A stretch of DNA of 42,148 nucleotides from Chitinophagales bacterium (GCA_022360175.1 JAKSDI010000209.1:1-42148), one strand, 5' to 3'; counted from the first letter of the stretch, positions 24,921-34,029 are shown. The notes: generated by a model not told the origin, from the letters alone. Made by a program: numbers and translations.

Positions 24921-26912
24921 ATGAACAGGCTTTTTCACATTCTCCTTACCCTTTCATTTATTTTCCTCTTTATCAATTGCAATACAGATGATGAAGGAGG
25001 CCAAACACCAAGTACTGATATCATGCAGTTGACCGCTGCACGTGTAGGCAGTATTTCTCTGAATACTGCTTCTACGGTAGAAGGTGTAGCCTTAGATCAG
25101 CCTGTAGTACTTTCTTTTTCTTACCCCTTAGATACTTCCAGTGTTATGGATGCTCTCCATTTAGAAGAAATAGATGGAACAAATGTTCCCATGACATTTT
25201 CCTATTTAGATAATTACAAAACCGTATCAGCTAAACCGCTAGAATCACTAACTGCTGATCAAGAATACAAACTCACTATTGACAACACTATCCGTGCTGA
25301 GGCAGGATATACATTTCCTGGCCTCAGCTTTTTCTTCCGGACTATTAATCCTCCTATGTTTCTGGAATCCTTATCTATCAATAGTGTTGATATGTTGAAT
25401 GGTAACCGTATCAAAGATGTTGACTACAACTTCGACATCACTGCCCGATTTAGTCATGAAGTAAGTATAGAAGCATTAGAAGATCACGTAAAAATAACTA
25501 GTCCACAAGCAATATTAGATTTTAATATTGAAGCAATACCAGATGAAGAAAGAACCTTTAAATTTTCGTCTACCGAACCAACGGAAGGTTTAACAAAACA
25601 TACATTAACAATCCTTGGCTCTTTACAATCAACGGAAGGGAATCCCTTCACTACTTTTTCCAGGCGATTCTATACTAAACTGGACAGCAGCTTACAGTTT
25701 CCACTAATTTCAGATGAAGAATTAATGACGCTTGTCCAGGAACAAACTTTCAAATACTTCTGGGATTTTGGCCACTCTGTTAGTGGATTAGCCAGAGAGA
25801 GAAACACATCAGGAAACACTGTAACTTCAGGTGGTTCCGGGTTTGGAATAATGGCTATCATCGTTGGAATTGAAAGAGGTTTCATCGCTCGTGAAGAAGG
25901 CATAGAAAGGCTTCATACAATAGTAGACTTTCTTGAAAACGCCCAGCGTTTTCACGGTGCATGGAGCCACTGGTTGAATGGAGAAACAGGTGATGTTATT
26001 CCTTTTAGCAGCAATGATGATGGAGGGGACCTTGTAGAGACTTCTTTTCTCGCTATGGGATTACTCACAGCAAGGCAATATCTCGATGCAAGCAATCCTA
26101 TGGAACAAGAATTGATCAATAACATCAATACACTATGGCATAGTATTGAATGGGATTGGTATACTCAGGATGGGCAAAACGTGCTCTATTGGCATTGGTC
26201 GCCAAATTTTGGATGGGAAAAGAATCACAAAATAGGCGGCTGGAATGAAGCCCTCATCACTTACATTATGGCTGCGGCCTCTCCTACCCATGGTATCAAC
26301 GCTGAAGTATACCATGAAGGTTGGGCACGAAATGGCAATATGGTGAATGGTAATGAGTTCTATGATATTACACTCCCGCTGGGTAATAGTTATGGAGGGC
26401 CTTTATTTTTCGAGCATTATACATTCCTTGGTATTGACCCTCGTAACCTTTCCGATCAATATGCTAATTATTGGGAGCAAGCTGTCAACCATAGCTTAAT
26501 CAATAGAGCACATTGTATCATCAATCCTAATAATTATGTAGGGTATGGAGAAGGAATATGGGGACTAACTGCCAGTGATAATCATGAAGGTTATTCCGCT
26601 CATTCTCCAAGCAATGACAAAGGTGTCATTACTCCAACAGCTGCCTTGTCTTCATTTCCCTATACACCAGATGAATCAATGGAAGCAATGAAGCATTTTT
26701 ACTACTATCTCGGCAATCACCTTTGGGGAGAATATGGCTTCCACGATGCTTTCAATCCAACAGAAGGCTGGTATGCCAACTCTTTCCTTGCTATAGATCA
26801 AGGCCCTATCATTTTGATGATTGAGAATCATCGTACAGGCTTGTTATGGGACCTGTTTATGTCTTGTCCAGAAATACAAGATGGCCTTAATAAACTAGGC
26901 TTCACTTATTAA
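24921..26912 (+). CDS. GH144 endo-beta-1,2-glucanase-type lipoprotein with two Ig-like domains
   Basis: 663 residues from ATG 24921, which begins a lipoprotein signal with box FINC (Cys20) followed by NTDDE, an acidic stretch suggesting surface exposure. Residues about 35-125 and 130-240 are Ig-like domains; the first contains LDQPVVLSFSYPLDTSS and LTADQEYKLTIDNTIRAEAG. Residues about 245-660 are the (alpha/alpha)6 domain once named glucoamylase-like (PF10091) and now GH144: KYFWDFGHSVSGLARER, TSGGSGFGIMAIIVGI, DGGDLVETSFLAMGLL with the clustered acids, YWHWSPNFGW, GGWNEALITYIMA, GGPLFFEHYTFLG and AIDQGPIILMIENHRTGLLW. The characterised family member from Chitinophaga pinensis cuts beta-1,2-glucan endo-wise to sophoro-oligosaccharides. 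Likely the surface enzyme that makes fragments for SusCD. Exact linkage specificity is inferred from the family. Confidence 0.87.
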   Translation: MNRLFHILLTLSFIFLFINCNTDDEGGQTPSTDIMQLTAARVGSISLNTASTVEGVALDQPVVLSFSYPLDTSSVMDALHLEEIDGTNVPMTFSYLDNYKTVSAKPLESLTADQEYKLTIDNTIRAEAGYTFPGLSFFFRTINPPMFLESLSINSVDMLNGNRIKDVDYNFDITARFSHEVSIEALEDHVKITSPQAILDFNIEAIPDEERTFKFSSTEPTEGLTKHTLTILGSLQSTEGNPFTTFSRRFYTKLDSSLQFPLISDEELMTLVQEQTFKYFWDFGHSVSGLARERNTSGNTVTSGGSGFGIMAIIVGIERGFIAREEGIERLHTIVDFLENAQRFHGAWSHWLNGETGDVIPFSSNDDGGDLVETSFLAMGLLTARQYLDASNPMEQELINNINTLWHSIEWDWYTQDGQNVLYWHWSPNFGWEKNHKIGGWNEALITYIMAAASPTHGINAEVYHEGWARNGNMVNGNEFYDITLPLGNSYGGPLFFEHYTFLGIDPRNLSDQYANYWEQAVNHSLINRAHCIINPNNYVGYGEGIWGLTASDNHEGYSAHSPSNDKGVITPTAALSSFPYTPDESMEAMKHFYYYLGNHLWGEYGFHDAFNPTEGWYANSFLAIDQGPIILMIENHRTGLLWDLFMSCPEIQDGLNKLGFTY

Positions 26913-26941
26913 TCTATTTACGCTGAATAAAAATTAGAAAC

Positions 26942-26960
26942 CCTGCGTATTTCCCGCAGG
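26942..26960 (+). other. Small stem-loop between the two GH144 genes
   Basis: cctgcg (26942-26947) and cgcagg (26955-26960) with a 7-nt loop, 17 bp before the start of the second GH144 gene. There is no T run. Confidence 0.35.
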
Positions 26961-26976
26961 TAAAACCTAAAAACTT

Positions 26977-28338
26977 ATGCAATCAGGTATATCAAACTAC
27001 TACTGTTTATTCATTATACTATTACTGGGCTACGCATGCTCTGATGGCCATTCACAAGAAACCCATAGTCAAGCAGCAGAGACAGATGCTAAGCTATCTG
27101 ATGAAGCACTTCTGGATACATTGCAGAAGCAAACACTACGCTATTTTTGGGATGCTGCTGAACCTGTATCAGGTATGGCTTGTGAAAGAATCCATAGTGA
27201 TGGTATCTATCCACAAAATGATCAGAACGTTGTCACCTCTGGTGGTTCAGGTTTTGGAGTAATGGGTATTATTGCAGGAATTGATCGTGGGTTTATTGAT
27301 CGTTCTGCAGGTGTAACGCATCTCCATAAGATCATGCATTTTCTGGAAACAGCAGATCGCTTTCATGGTGCCTGGCCACACTGGTGGTATGGCGATACCG
27401 GCAAGGTAAAAGCATTCAGTAAATATGACGATGGAGGAGATCTTGTAGAGACCTCTTTTATGGCTCAGGCATTGCTTTGTACTCGGCAGTACTTTAAAGA
27501 GGGAAATGAAAATGAACGAGCGCTTGCTGCCAAAGCAGATCAACTATGGAAAGAAATTGAATGGAATTGGTATCAAGGCCCTGAAAAAGATAATATCATA
27601 TACTGGCACTGGTCGCCCAATCATGACTGGAAAATGAATTTCCGCATTACAGGATATAACGAATGTATGATCACCTATATCCTTGGAGTATGCTCTCCTA
27701 CATATCCTATTCCAGTAGAAGCATTTCATGAAGGATGGGCAAAAAACGGCGATATTGTAGGAGGAACTTCAAAGTATGGCCACAAGCTGGATTTTACTCA
27801 TATAGGAGCTAAAGAATACGGCGGCCCTCTGTTTTGGGCTCATTACTCCTATTTAGGGCTTGACCCTCGCAAGCTCTCAGATCAATACACCAATTACTGG
27901 GATCACAATTACAATCATACACAAATCAACCGCCAGTATTGTATCGAAAACCCACATGATTATAAAGGATATGGAGACAATTGCTGGGGAATAACCTCCA
28001 GCTATTCGATGAAGGGTTATGCTAGCCATAAACCAGAGCGAGACCTCGGAGTAATCGCACCCACAGCTGCTTTATCGTCTTTTCCATACACCCCTGAAGA
28101 ATCGATGAAAGTATTAAGGCATTTGTATGAAGATATGCACGACAAAGTAATTGGCCCATATGGCCCTTATGATGCTTTTAGTGAAGAACATGATTGGTGT
28201 CTCAAGAGAAATCTGGCAATAGATCAAGGCCCTATTTTAGTAATGGTAGAAAACTATCGTTCTGGCTTGTTATGGAAGCTCTTCATGAGTTGTCCGGAAG
28301 TACAGGAAGGCCTAACTAAGCTAGGATTTTCCTATTAA
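26977..28338 (+). CDS. Second GH144 enzyme, single-domain lipoprotein
   Basis: 453 residues. Lipoprotein signal with box GYAC (Cys21) followed by SDGHSQE, less acidic than in the preceding gene, so it may face the periplasm. No Ig-like domains; residues about 43-450 are the GH144 catalytic domain, collinear with the preceding enzyme: RYFWDAAEPVSGMACER, VTSGGSGFGVMGIIAGIDRG, YDDGGDLVETSFMAQALL (acids D151, D155, E158), YWHWSPNHDWKM, TGYNECMITYILG, GGPLFWAHYSYLGLDPRKLSDQY and AIDQGPILVMVENYRSG. The acid spacing matches, as I recall it, the D-D-E cluster reported for the C. pinensis enzyme. A tandem duplicate that has diverged; probably processes imported beta-1,2-gluco-oligosaccharides. It ends 31 bp before the GH3 gene. 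Confidence 0.87.
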   Translation: MQSGISNYYCLFIILLLGYACSDGHSQETHSQAAETDAKLSDEALLDTLQKQTLRYFWDAAEPVSGMACERIHSDGIYPQNDQNVVTSGGSGFGVMGIIAGIDRGFIDRSAGVTHLHKIMHFLETADRFHGAWPHWWYGDTGKVKAFSKYDDGGDLVETSFMAQALLCTRQYFKEGNENERALAAKADQLWKEIEWNWYQGPEKDNIIYWHWSPNHDWKMNFRITGYNECMITYILGVCSPTYPIPVEAFHEGWAKNGDIVGGTSKYGHKLDFTHIGAKEYGGPLFWAHYSYLGLDPRKLSDQYTNYWDHNYNHTQINRQYCIENPHDYKGYGDNCWGITSSYSMKGYASHKPERDLGVIAPTAALSSFPYTPEESMKVLRHLYEDMHDKVIGPYGPYDAFSEEHDWCLKRNLAIDQGPILVMVENYRSGLLWKLFMSCPEVQEGLTKLGFSY

Positions 28339-28369
28339 AAACATTGCGCATCGCCTTAATCTACAATAA

Positions 28370-30592
28370 ATGAAACAAACAATCGGAATACTGCTAAGCC
28401 TTTTATTAGTCGGGACAAGCTGGTCGCAAACAGAAGGCGAAATCAATAAAAAAGTAGCTTCCCTCATTTCCAGGATGACCCTAGAAGAGAAGATAGGACA
28501 GCTTACATTATATACCAGTGGATGGGATCAAACAGGCCCTACACTAAGATCAGAATATATGGAGGATGTACGCTCAGGCCGTTGCGGTAATCTTTTTAAT
28601 GCTCATACAGCTGAGTATAATCGTGGTTTACAAAAAGTAGCAGTGGAAGAAACCCGTTTGGGAATTCCACTGCTATTTGGCTACGATGTTATTCATGGTT
28701 ACAAAACCATTTTCCCTATTCCTCTGGCTGAAGCCTGTAGCTGGGATATGAATTTAATTGAGAAGTCTGCTCGCCTGGCAGCTAAAGAGGCAGCAGCAGC
28801 AGGCCTTCACTGGACATTTAATCCCATGGTCGATATATCACGTGACCCTCGATGGGGACGTATAGCTGAAGGAGCGGGCGAAGATCCATATTTGGGTGGA
28901 CTTATTGCTGCAGCAAAAGTAAAAGGACATCAGGGAGAAGAGCTTTCTGATCCGTCCACACTCCTAGCTTGTGTAAAGCATTTTGCAGCTTACGGTGGTG
29001 CCCAGGCAGGACGCGACTATCATACCGTTGATATGTCAGATCGAGTATTACGCGAGACTTACCTACCACCTTACAAAGCTGCTATTGATGCCGGAGCAGC
29101 AACCGTGATGACTGCTTTTAATGAAGTAGATGGCGTACCAGCCACTGGCAGTAAATACCTTATGGAAGACATCCTTCGAAAAGAATGGGATTTTGATGGT
29201 TTTATAGTAACTGATTATACCGCTATCAATGAAATGGTTCCTCATGGTTATGCCCTTGATAATCAACATGCTGCAGAGCTCGCCATCAATGTCGGTGTTG
29301 ATATGGATATGCAGGGTGCTGTTTATCAAAATCATTTGGAAAAGCTCGTACTAGAAGGGAAGGTTTCAGAAGATGATATTAATGCCTCTGTATCCAGAAT
29401 ATTAAAATACAAATACAAATTAGGATTATTTGATGATCCATATCGCTATTCAGATGCTGAACGAGAAAAAGAAGTAGTTTTTTCTAAAGAGATGATGGAT
29501 CATTCACTAGAAGCTGGTCGTAAATCCATTGTTTTATTGAAGAACATTTCTGTAAATGGTAAAAAACTACTACCAATTGATCCTACAACAAAAAACATTG
29601 CAATCATTGGCCCACTTGGTAATAACAAGGAGGATCAGTTAGGAACATGGCATGCTTCTGGTGATGTAAACAAAGCCATTACCCTATTTGAAGCACTAAA
29701 AACGGCATTACCGAATGCCAATATTTCTTATACTGAAGGTTGCAAAACATCTGGTGCCGATCAATCGGGGTTTAAAGATGCATTAGAAGCTGCCCGTAAA
29801 GCAGACATTATCATTATGGCAATTGGGGAAGATTACCGTCAGAGTGGTGAAGCTGCCAGCCGTAGTGAATTAGGCTTACCTGGTAAACAACAAGCCCTGC
29901 TAGAAGCCATTCATCAATTAAACAAGCCAATTGTTTCGGTAGTAATGGCAGGACGCCCACTTACCATTGGATGGATGGAAGATAATCTTTCTGCCATTGT
30001 TTATGCATGGCATTTAGGTACTATGGCTGGGCCTGCAATCGCTGATGTATTATTAGGAGCATACAATCCTAGTGGCAAACTAGTCATTACTTTTCCTCGT
30101 AATGTAGGGCAAATTCCCATTTATTATTCGATGAAAAATACAGGGCGTCCTTTTGATGCAAATAACAAGTATACCTCCAAATACCTAGACGTAGAGAATA
30201 CACCACTTTATCCTTTTGGTTATGGCTTGAGTTATACTGATTTTGAATACAGCAATTTACGCATGAGTAATAAAACACTCAATGGTGATGGCAGTATAAA
30301 TGTGAACATACAGGTAAAAAATACAGGAGCATTGAAAGGTGTAGAAACCATACAATTATATACTCAGGATCTTGTAGGGAGCGTGACTCGTCCGGTAAAA
30401 GAACTAAAGGACTTTCGTCAAATAGAGCTATCGCCGGGGGAAAGCAAAGTAGTAAGCTTTACCATTACCTCTGATGATCTACGTTTTCACACTCAAAATA
30501 TGGAATATAAAGCCGAGCCGGGAAAGTTCACCCTATACATTGGTGGCAACTCTGTAGATGTTCTTTCTGCGGACTTCGAATATAAAAATTAG
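28370..30592 (+). CDS. bglX: GH3 beta-glucosidase (BglX type)
   Basis: 740 residues, with a type I signal peptide (MKQTIGILLSLLLVGTSWSQ), hence periplasmic. The N-terminal (beta/alpha)8 domain includes MTLEEKIGQLT, LLFGYDVIHGYKTIFPIPLA, RDPRWGRIAEGAGEDPYL, KHFAAYGGAQAGRDY and DFDGFIVTDYTAIN with nucleophile D282. The second domain has SIVLLKN, IAIIGPLG and the acid/base region GEDYRQSGEAASRSELGLPG. A C-terminal fibronectin-III-like domain (YPFGYGLSYTDFEYS, GVETIQLYTQDLVGSVTRPVKELKDF) completes it; length is typical for BglX. GH3 enzymes beside GH144 are known to split sophorose and other beta-1,2-gluco-oligosaccharides to glucose, so this is the expected last step. Last gene before a strong terminator. 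Confidence 0.93.
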   Translation: MKQTIGILLSLLLVGTSWSQTEGEINKKVASLISRMTLEEKIGQLTLYTSGWDQTGPTLRSEYMEDVRSGRCGNLFNAHTAEYNRGLQKVAVEETRLGIPLLFGYDVIHGYKTIFPIPLAEACSWDMNLIEKSARLAAKEAAAAGLHWTFNPMVDISRDPRWGRIAEGAGEDPYLGGLIAAAKVKGHQGEELSDPSTLLACVKHFAAYGGAQAGRDYHTVDMSDRVLRETYLPPYKAAIDAGAATVMTAFNEVDGVPATGSKYLMEDILRKEWDFDGFIVTDYTAINEMVPHGYALDNQHAAELAINVGVDMDMQGAVYQNHLEKLVLEGKVSEDDINASVSRILKYKYKLGLFDDPYRYSDAEREKEVVFSKEMMDHSLEAGRKSIVLLKNISVNGKKLLPIDPTTKNIAIIGPLGNNKEDQLGTWHASGDVNKAITLFEALKTALPNANISYTEGCKTSGADQSGFKDALEAARKADIIIMAIGEDYRQSGEAASRSELGLPGKQQALLEAIHQLNKPIVSVVMAGRPLTIGWMEDNLSAIVYAWHLGTMAGPAIADVLLGAYNPSGKLVITFPRNVGQIPIYYSMKNTGRPFDANNKYTSKYLDVENTPLYPFGYGLSYTDFEYSNLRMSNKTLNGDGSINVNIQVKNTGALKGVETIQLYTQDLVGSVTRPVKELKDFRQIELSPGESKVVSFTITSDDLRFHTQNMEYKAEPGKFTLYIGGNSVDVLSADFEYKN

Positions 30593-30633
30593 GTTTATGT
30601 TAAGTAAAGTAATCCTTTACATTCAGTTATTTA

Positions 30634-30660
30634 GATTCCTGGGTTAACCGCCCAGGAATC
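30634..30660 (+). other. Perfect 10-bp stem-loop after the GH3 gene
   Basis: gattcctggg (30634-30643) and cccaggaatc (30651-30660) with a 7-nt loop. There is no T run. With the next hairpin it forms a double structure at the 3' end of the PUL transcript, possibly protecting it from exonucleases. Confidence 0.55.
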
Positions 30661-30690
30661 ACCCGACTTTTAGAGAATGTTTGGTATTAA

Positions 30691-30735
30691 AAAAGCCAGC
30701 AGAATCTCTTTTAAAATGCGACTGCTGGCATTTTT
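30691..30735 (+). terminator. Intrinsic terminator closing the PUL operon
   Basis: gccagcag (30695-30702) pairs with ctgctggc (30722-30729), flanked by A run before and atttttcc after (T 30731-30735). An alternative inner hairpin, aaaatgc with gcatttt, uses the same 3' arm. It separates the GH3 gene from the sulfatase gene. Confidence 0.75.
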
Positions 30736-30814
30736 CCATTTCCCGAAAGGGTAGATTCAATTTTAAAATGCATTCAAAACTGGTTCCTTGACAAATCTTT
30801 AAACCTACTCGTTG

Positions 30815-32311
30815 ATGTTACGCATATTAGTTTTTATTTCAATCTTTCTATTAAGCAATCATCAGGTCCAGTCACAGCAGGCACAGGCTACCTCTTCCAC
30901 CCAACAGGCTAAGAATATTGTTTTTATACTTAGTGATGATCATCGCTTTGATTTTATGGGTTTCATGGGTAAAGTTCCATTTCTGGAAACGCCCAGCATG
31001 GATAAAATGGCGCAAGAAGGCGCACATATCAAAAATGCATTCGTCAGTACATCACTCTGTTCTCCCAGCCGTGCGTCTATACTGACTGGCCAGTATGCTC
31101 ACAAGCACCAAGTTATTGACAATCAATCATTAGTTCCCGCAGAGCTTACATTCTTTCCCGAACATCTGCAAAAAGCTGGCTATCAAACTGGGTTTGTTGG
31201 TAAATGGCATATGGGAGAACATCATGATGATCCTCGTCCAGGATTCGATTATTGGGCTAGTTTTAGAGGGCAGGGTACTTATTACAATCCAATCATTAAC
31301 CTCAATGGCCACCACATCAATCATAGAGATAGCGCATATGTAACAGATGTTTTAACAAATTATGCGCTGAATTTCTTGGAAAACCGAGAGATAGAGAAAC
31401 CCTTTTTTCTCTACCTTTCTCATAAAGCAGTACACGCTGAATTTTATCCAGCTCAAAGACACTTTGGCAAATATGAAAACGAAGAAATTATATACCCAAA
31501 AACGATGTTTCCTCCCGGGCACTCAAAAGCAATCGTAGATTCTTCAGAATATAACTATCAGGATATTCCCAATTGGGTAAAAGCACAAAGATATAGCTGG
31601 CATGGGGTGGATTATCTCTATCATGGCCAATATGACTTCGATACTTTCTACAAGCGATATTGCGAAACACTACTTGCTCTAGATGAAAGTATAGGAAGTG
31701 TTTTAAAATACCTGGAGGAAAATCAACTAATGGAGAACACCATTATTTTTTATATGGGTGACAATGGGTTTTCTTTTGGAGAGCATGGCCTGATAGATAA
31801 ACGACAAGCATATGAAGAATCTATGAGAGTTCCACTACTCGTGCTGGAACCCTCACAAATCAAAGCAGGGACCCAGGTAGAAGAGGTTATACAAAATATA
31901 GATATAGCACCAACTATCCTTGAGCTTGCAGGAATAAAAAAACCACTCATAATGGATGGTTCTTCATTTGTACCTCTACTTTACGGACAGCAAACAGAAT
32001 GGAGAGATACCATATTCTATGAATACTTTTGGGAAAGAGCATTTCCACAAACTCCTACCACACATGCTGTACGCAATAATCGCTATAAGTTCATCAGATA
32101 TCACGGGATTTGGGATCTCAATGAATTATACGACCTCCAGGAAGATCCCGAAGAAATGAATAATCTGATACGAAGTGAAATGCACAGCGATATCGCACGT
32201 GATCTTAATCAACAACTATTTGAATGGCTTTATAAGACCAGTGGCGAACACATGCTACTAAAACCGGATAAAGGAAAGCGTTTTGACCATCGGTATAGAG
32301 GTACCTATTAA
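30815..32311 (+). CDS. Formylglycine-dependent sulfatase (S1 family), secreted
   Basis: 498 residues from ATG 30815 (a TTG just before it, at 30812, is a less likely start). Signal peptide to about QSQ. The N-terminal motif NIVFILSDDHRFD gives the metal-binding Asp pair. SLCSPSRASILTGQY is the sulfatase signature CxPxR, whose Cys (residue 82) is converted to formylglycine by an anaerobic or aerobic maturase encoded elsewhere. GKWHMGEHHDDPRPGFDYW and FYMGDNGFSFGEHGLIDKR supply the remaining metal and substrate residues, and the C-terminal subdomain ends in DLNELYDLQEDPEEMNNL, typical of glycan sulfatases. It follows the PUL terminator by ~80 bp. A role in desulfating a substituted glucan is possible but only inferred; it may serve another glycan. 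Confidence 0.92.
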   Translation: MLRILVFISIFLLSNHQVQSQQAQATSSTQQAKNIVFILSDDHRFDFMGFMGKVPFLETPSMDKMAQEGAHIKNAFVSTSLCSPSRASILTGQYAHKHQVIDNQSLVPAELTFFPEHLQKAGYQTGFVGKWHMGEHHDDPRPGFDYWASFRGQGTYYNPIINLNGHHINHRDSAYVTDVLTNYALNFLENREIEKPFFLYLSHKAVHAEFYPAQRHFGKYENEEIIYPKTMFPPGHSKAIVDSSEYNYQDIPNWVKAQRYSWHGVDYLYHGQYDFDTFYKRYCETLLALDESIGSVLKYLEENQLMENTIIFYMGDNGFSFGEHGLIDKRQAYEESMRVPLLVLEPSQIKAGTQVEEVIQNIDIAPTILELAGIKKPLIMDGSSFVPLLYGQQTEWRDTIFYEYFWERAFPQTPTTHAVRNNRYKFIRYHGIWDLNELYDLQEDPEEMNNLIRSEMHSDIARDLNQQLFEWLYKTSGEHMLLKPDKGKRFDHRYRGTY

Positions 32312-32406
32312 AGTACGTTAGGATTTATCATTTATAGCACTGATAATCATCACCATACCTAATTGCTAATGTTTTTATCTTTCTAATAACACTAAAATCA
32401 CTAGCT

Positions 32407-32502
32407 ATGATGTCTGGAAGTGCTTTATATCTATTATTTGCAATCACCTTATTTTTAATACCTATGCTTATGGGATTTTCCGGTAGAAATCGCTTAGGAT
32501 AA
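32407..32502 (+). CDS. Possible 31-residue membrane microprotein
   Basis: ATG ATG opens a 31-codon frame reading MMSGSALYLLFAITLFLIP, then MLMGFSGRNRLG and stop. It is one hydrophobic helix of ~18-20 residues with a short charged C-terminal tail. The composition is unlike random DNA, but there is no recognisable ribosome-binding site and no known family. It sits in the ~280-bp gap between the sulfatase and miaB. A chance frame remains possible. Confidence 0.35.
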   Translation: MMSGSALYLLFAITLFLIPMLMGFSGRNRLG

Positions 32503-32542
32503 GAATTATTAAAAAAAGCCTGTCAAAATGTCATTAATACGT

Positions 32543-32550
32543 TATCTTTG
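32543..32550 (+). promoter_or_regulatory. Promoter -7 box for miaB
   Basis: tatctttg, followed by cac, matches TAnnTTTG precisely, 41 bp before the miaB start. A tgtcaaa element at 32521-32527 could serve as the upstream box at about the right spacing. Confidence 0.6.
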
Positions 32551-32590
32551 CACGCACTAATAAATTTAGCAGTCGTAAAGGATAAGTGAG

Positions 32591-34024
32591 ATGTATAATG
32601 ACAACCCTACTCTAGCAGGTTTACAAAAGGAAATTGATGAAGACCGTCAAGGTGAAGCTTTTTATCAGGATGTGATAAATGAACAAGAAGGCAGTAAGTT
32701 TTTCTACATAGAGAGCTATGGATGCCAAATGAATTTTAGCGATAGCGAAATAGTAGCTTCTATACTAGCTGAAAATGGTTTTGCAGCTACTCGTAATATG
32801 GAAAAAGCGGACCTTATTCTCATTAATACTTGTTCTATCAGGGAAAAGGCCGAATTGACTGTACGTAAGCGGCTCAAAATATTTGATGCATTAAAAAATG
32901 AGAAGCCAGGTACTTTAGTTGGCGTACTAGGTTGTATGGCTGAGCGCCTTAAAACAAAATTTCTGGAAGAAGAAAAATTGGTAGACCTGGTGATTGGCCC
33001 GGATGCCTATCGTGATCTTCCTAAATTGATTGCCACGGCTGAAGATGGAGACAAGGGGATCAATGTTTTTCTATCACGAGAAGAAACCTATGCTGATATT
33101 AGTCCGATGAGGCTAGATTCTAATGGTGTTTCTGCATTTATCTCTATCATGAGAGGATGTGACAACATGTGCTCTTTTTGTGTTGTACCTTTTACACGTG
33201 GGCGTGAACGTAGCCGTAATGCATTCAGCATTATTGCAGAAGCTACCGACTTGCTCAATAAAGGCTATAAAGAAGTGACTTTGCTTGGGCAGAATGTCGA
33301 TTCCTACAAATGGGAAAATCCTGAATCCGGAGAGGTCGTCAATTTTGCCAATCTGCTGGAAATGACTGCACTTGTACACCCTAAATTAAGAGTGCGCTTT
33401 TCTACTTCCCACCCAAAAGATATTACGGATGAAGTACTATTCACGATGAAGAAGTACGAAAACATCTGCAAATATATTCACTTGCCTGTACAGTCAGGTA
33501 ATAGTCGAGTACTCGATTTAATGAACCGCACTTATGATAGAGAATGGTACATGAATAAAGTGCGTCGTATTTATGAAATCATGCCTGATTGTGCGATATC
33601 GTCTGACATTATTGCAGGTTTCTGTACCGAAACTGAAGAAGAGCATAAAGATAGCTTAAGCATGATAGAATTTGCTCGCTATAGCATGTCTTATATGTTC
33701 TATTATTCTGAACGCCCTGGTACCCTAGCCGCCAGGAAATACGAAGATGATATTCCTTTAAAGGTTAAAAAGCGTCGCCTTCAGGAAATTATCAAACTAC
33801 AAACAGCCATCTCTCTGGAACGCAATCAGGAGGATATAGGCAAAGTATTTGAAGTGCTAATAGAAGGCAATTCCAAGCGCTCAGATCAGGATTTTAAAGG
33901 CCGTAATTCCCAAAACAAAATGATTGTATTTCCTAAAGCAGATGGATTAAAGCCTGGTGATTATACGATGGTAAAGGTGACAGATGCAACCAGCGCTACA
34001 TTGAAGGGGAACATAGTTGGGTAA
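32591..34024 (+). CDS. miaB: tRNA-2-methylthio-N6-dimethylallyladenosine synthase
   Basis: 477 residues. MiaB is a radical-SAM methylthiotransferase converting i6A37 to ms2i6A37 in tRNAs reading UNN codons, using two [4Fe-4S] clusters. The auxiliary cluster ligands C45 (SYGCQMN), C81 (NTCSIR) and C115 (LGCMAER) and the radical-SAM ligands C190, C194 and C197 ([22 protein letters not shown]) are all present. The N-terminal UPF0004 domain spans about 36-145, radical SAM about 180-380, and the C-terminal TRAM domain about 408-472 ([26 protein letters not shown]). [10 protein letters not shown] and [10 protein letters not shown] favour MiaB over MtaB/RimO. It is followed by a sigma-54 activator gene. 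Confidence 0.96.
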   Translation: MYNDNPTLAGLQKEIDEDRQGEAFYQDVINEQEGSKFFYIESYGCQMNFSDSEIVASILAENGFAATRNMEKADLILINTCSIREKAELTVRKRLKIFDALKNEKPGTLVGVLGCMAERLKTKFLEEEKLVDLVIGPDAYRDLPKLIATAEDGDKGINVFLSREETYADISPMRLDSNGVSAFISIMRGCDNMCSFCVVPFTRGRERSRNAFSIIAEATDLLNKGYKEVTLLGQNVDSYKWENPESGEVVNFANLLEMTALVHPKLRVRFSTSHPKDITDEVLFTMKKYENICKYIHLPVQSGNSRVLDLMNRTYDREWYMNKVRRIYEIMPDCAISSDIIAGFCTETEEEHKDSLSMIEFARYSMSYMFYYSERPGTLAARKYEDDIPLKVKKRRLQEIIKLQTAISLERNQEDIGKVFEVLIEGNSKRSDQDFKGRNSQNKMIVFPKADGLKPGDYTMVKVTDATSATLKGNIVG

Positions 34025-34029
34025 CTATA

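Noticed and set aside
24625-24991. Plus-strand frames of 65 codons after the LamG gene
   Set aside because: Overlaps in other frames of the LamG and GH144 genes without protein-like features.
24921-28338. Starch-degrading function for the glucoamylase-like domains
   Set aside because: The old domain name suggests glucoamylase, but the motifs match the family reclassified as GH144, and no GH13, GH97 or other starch genes are nearby.
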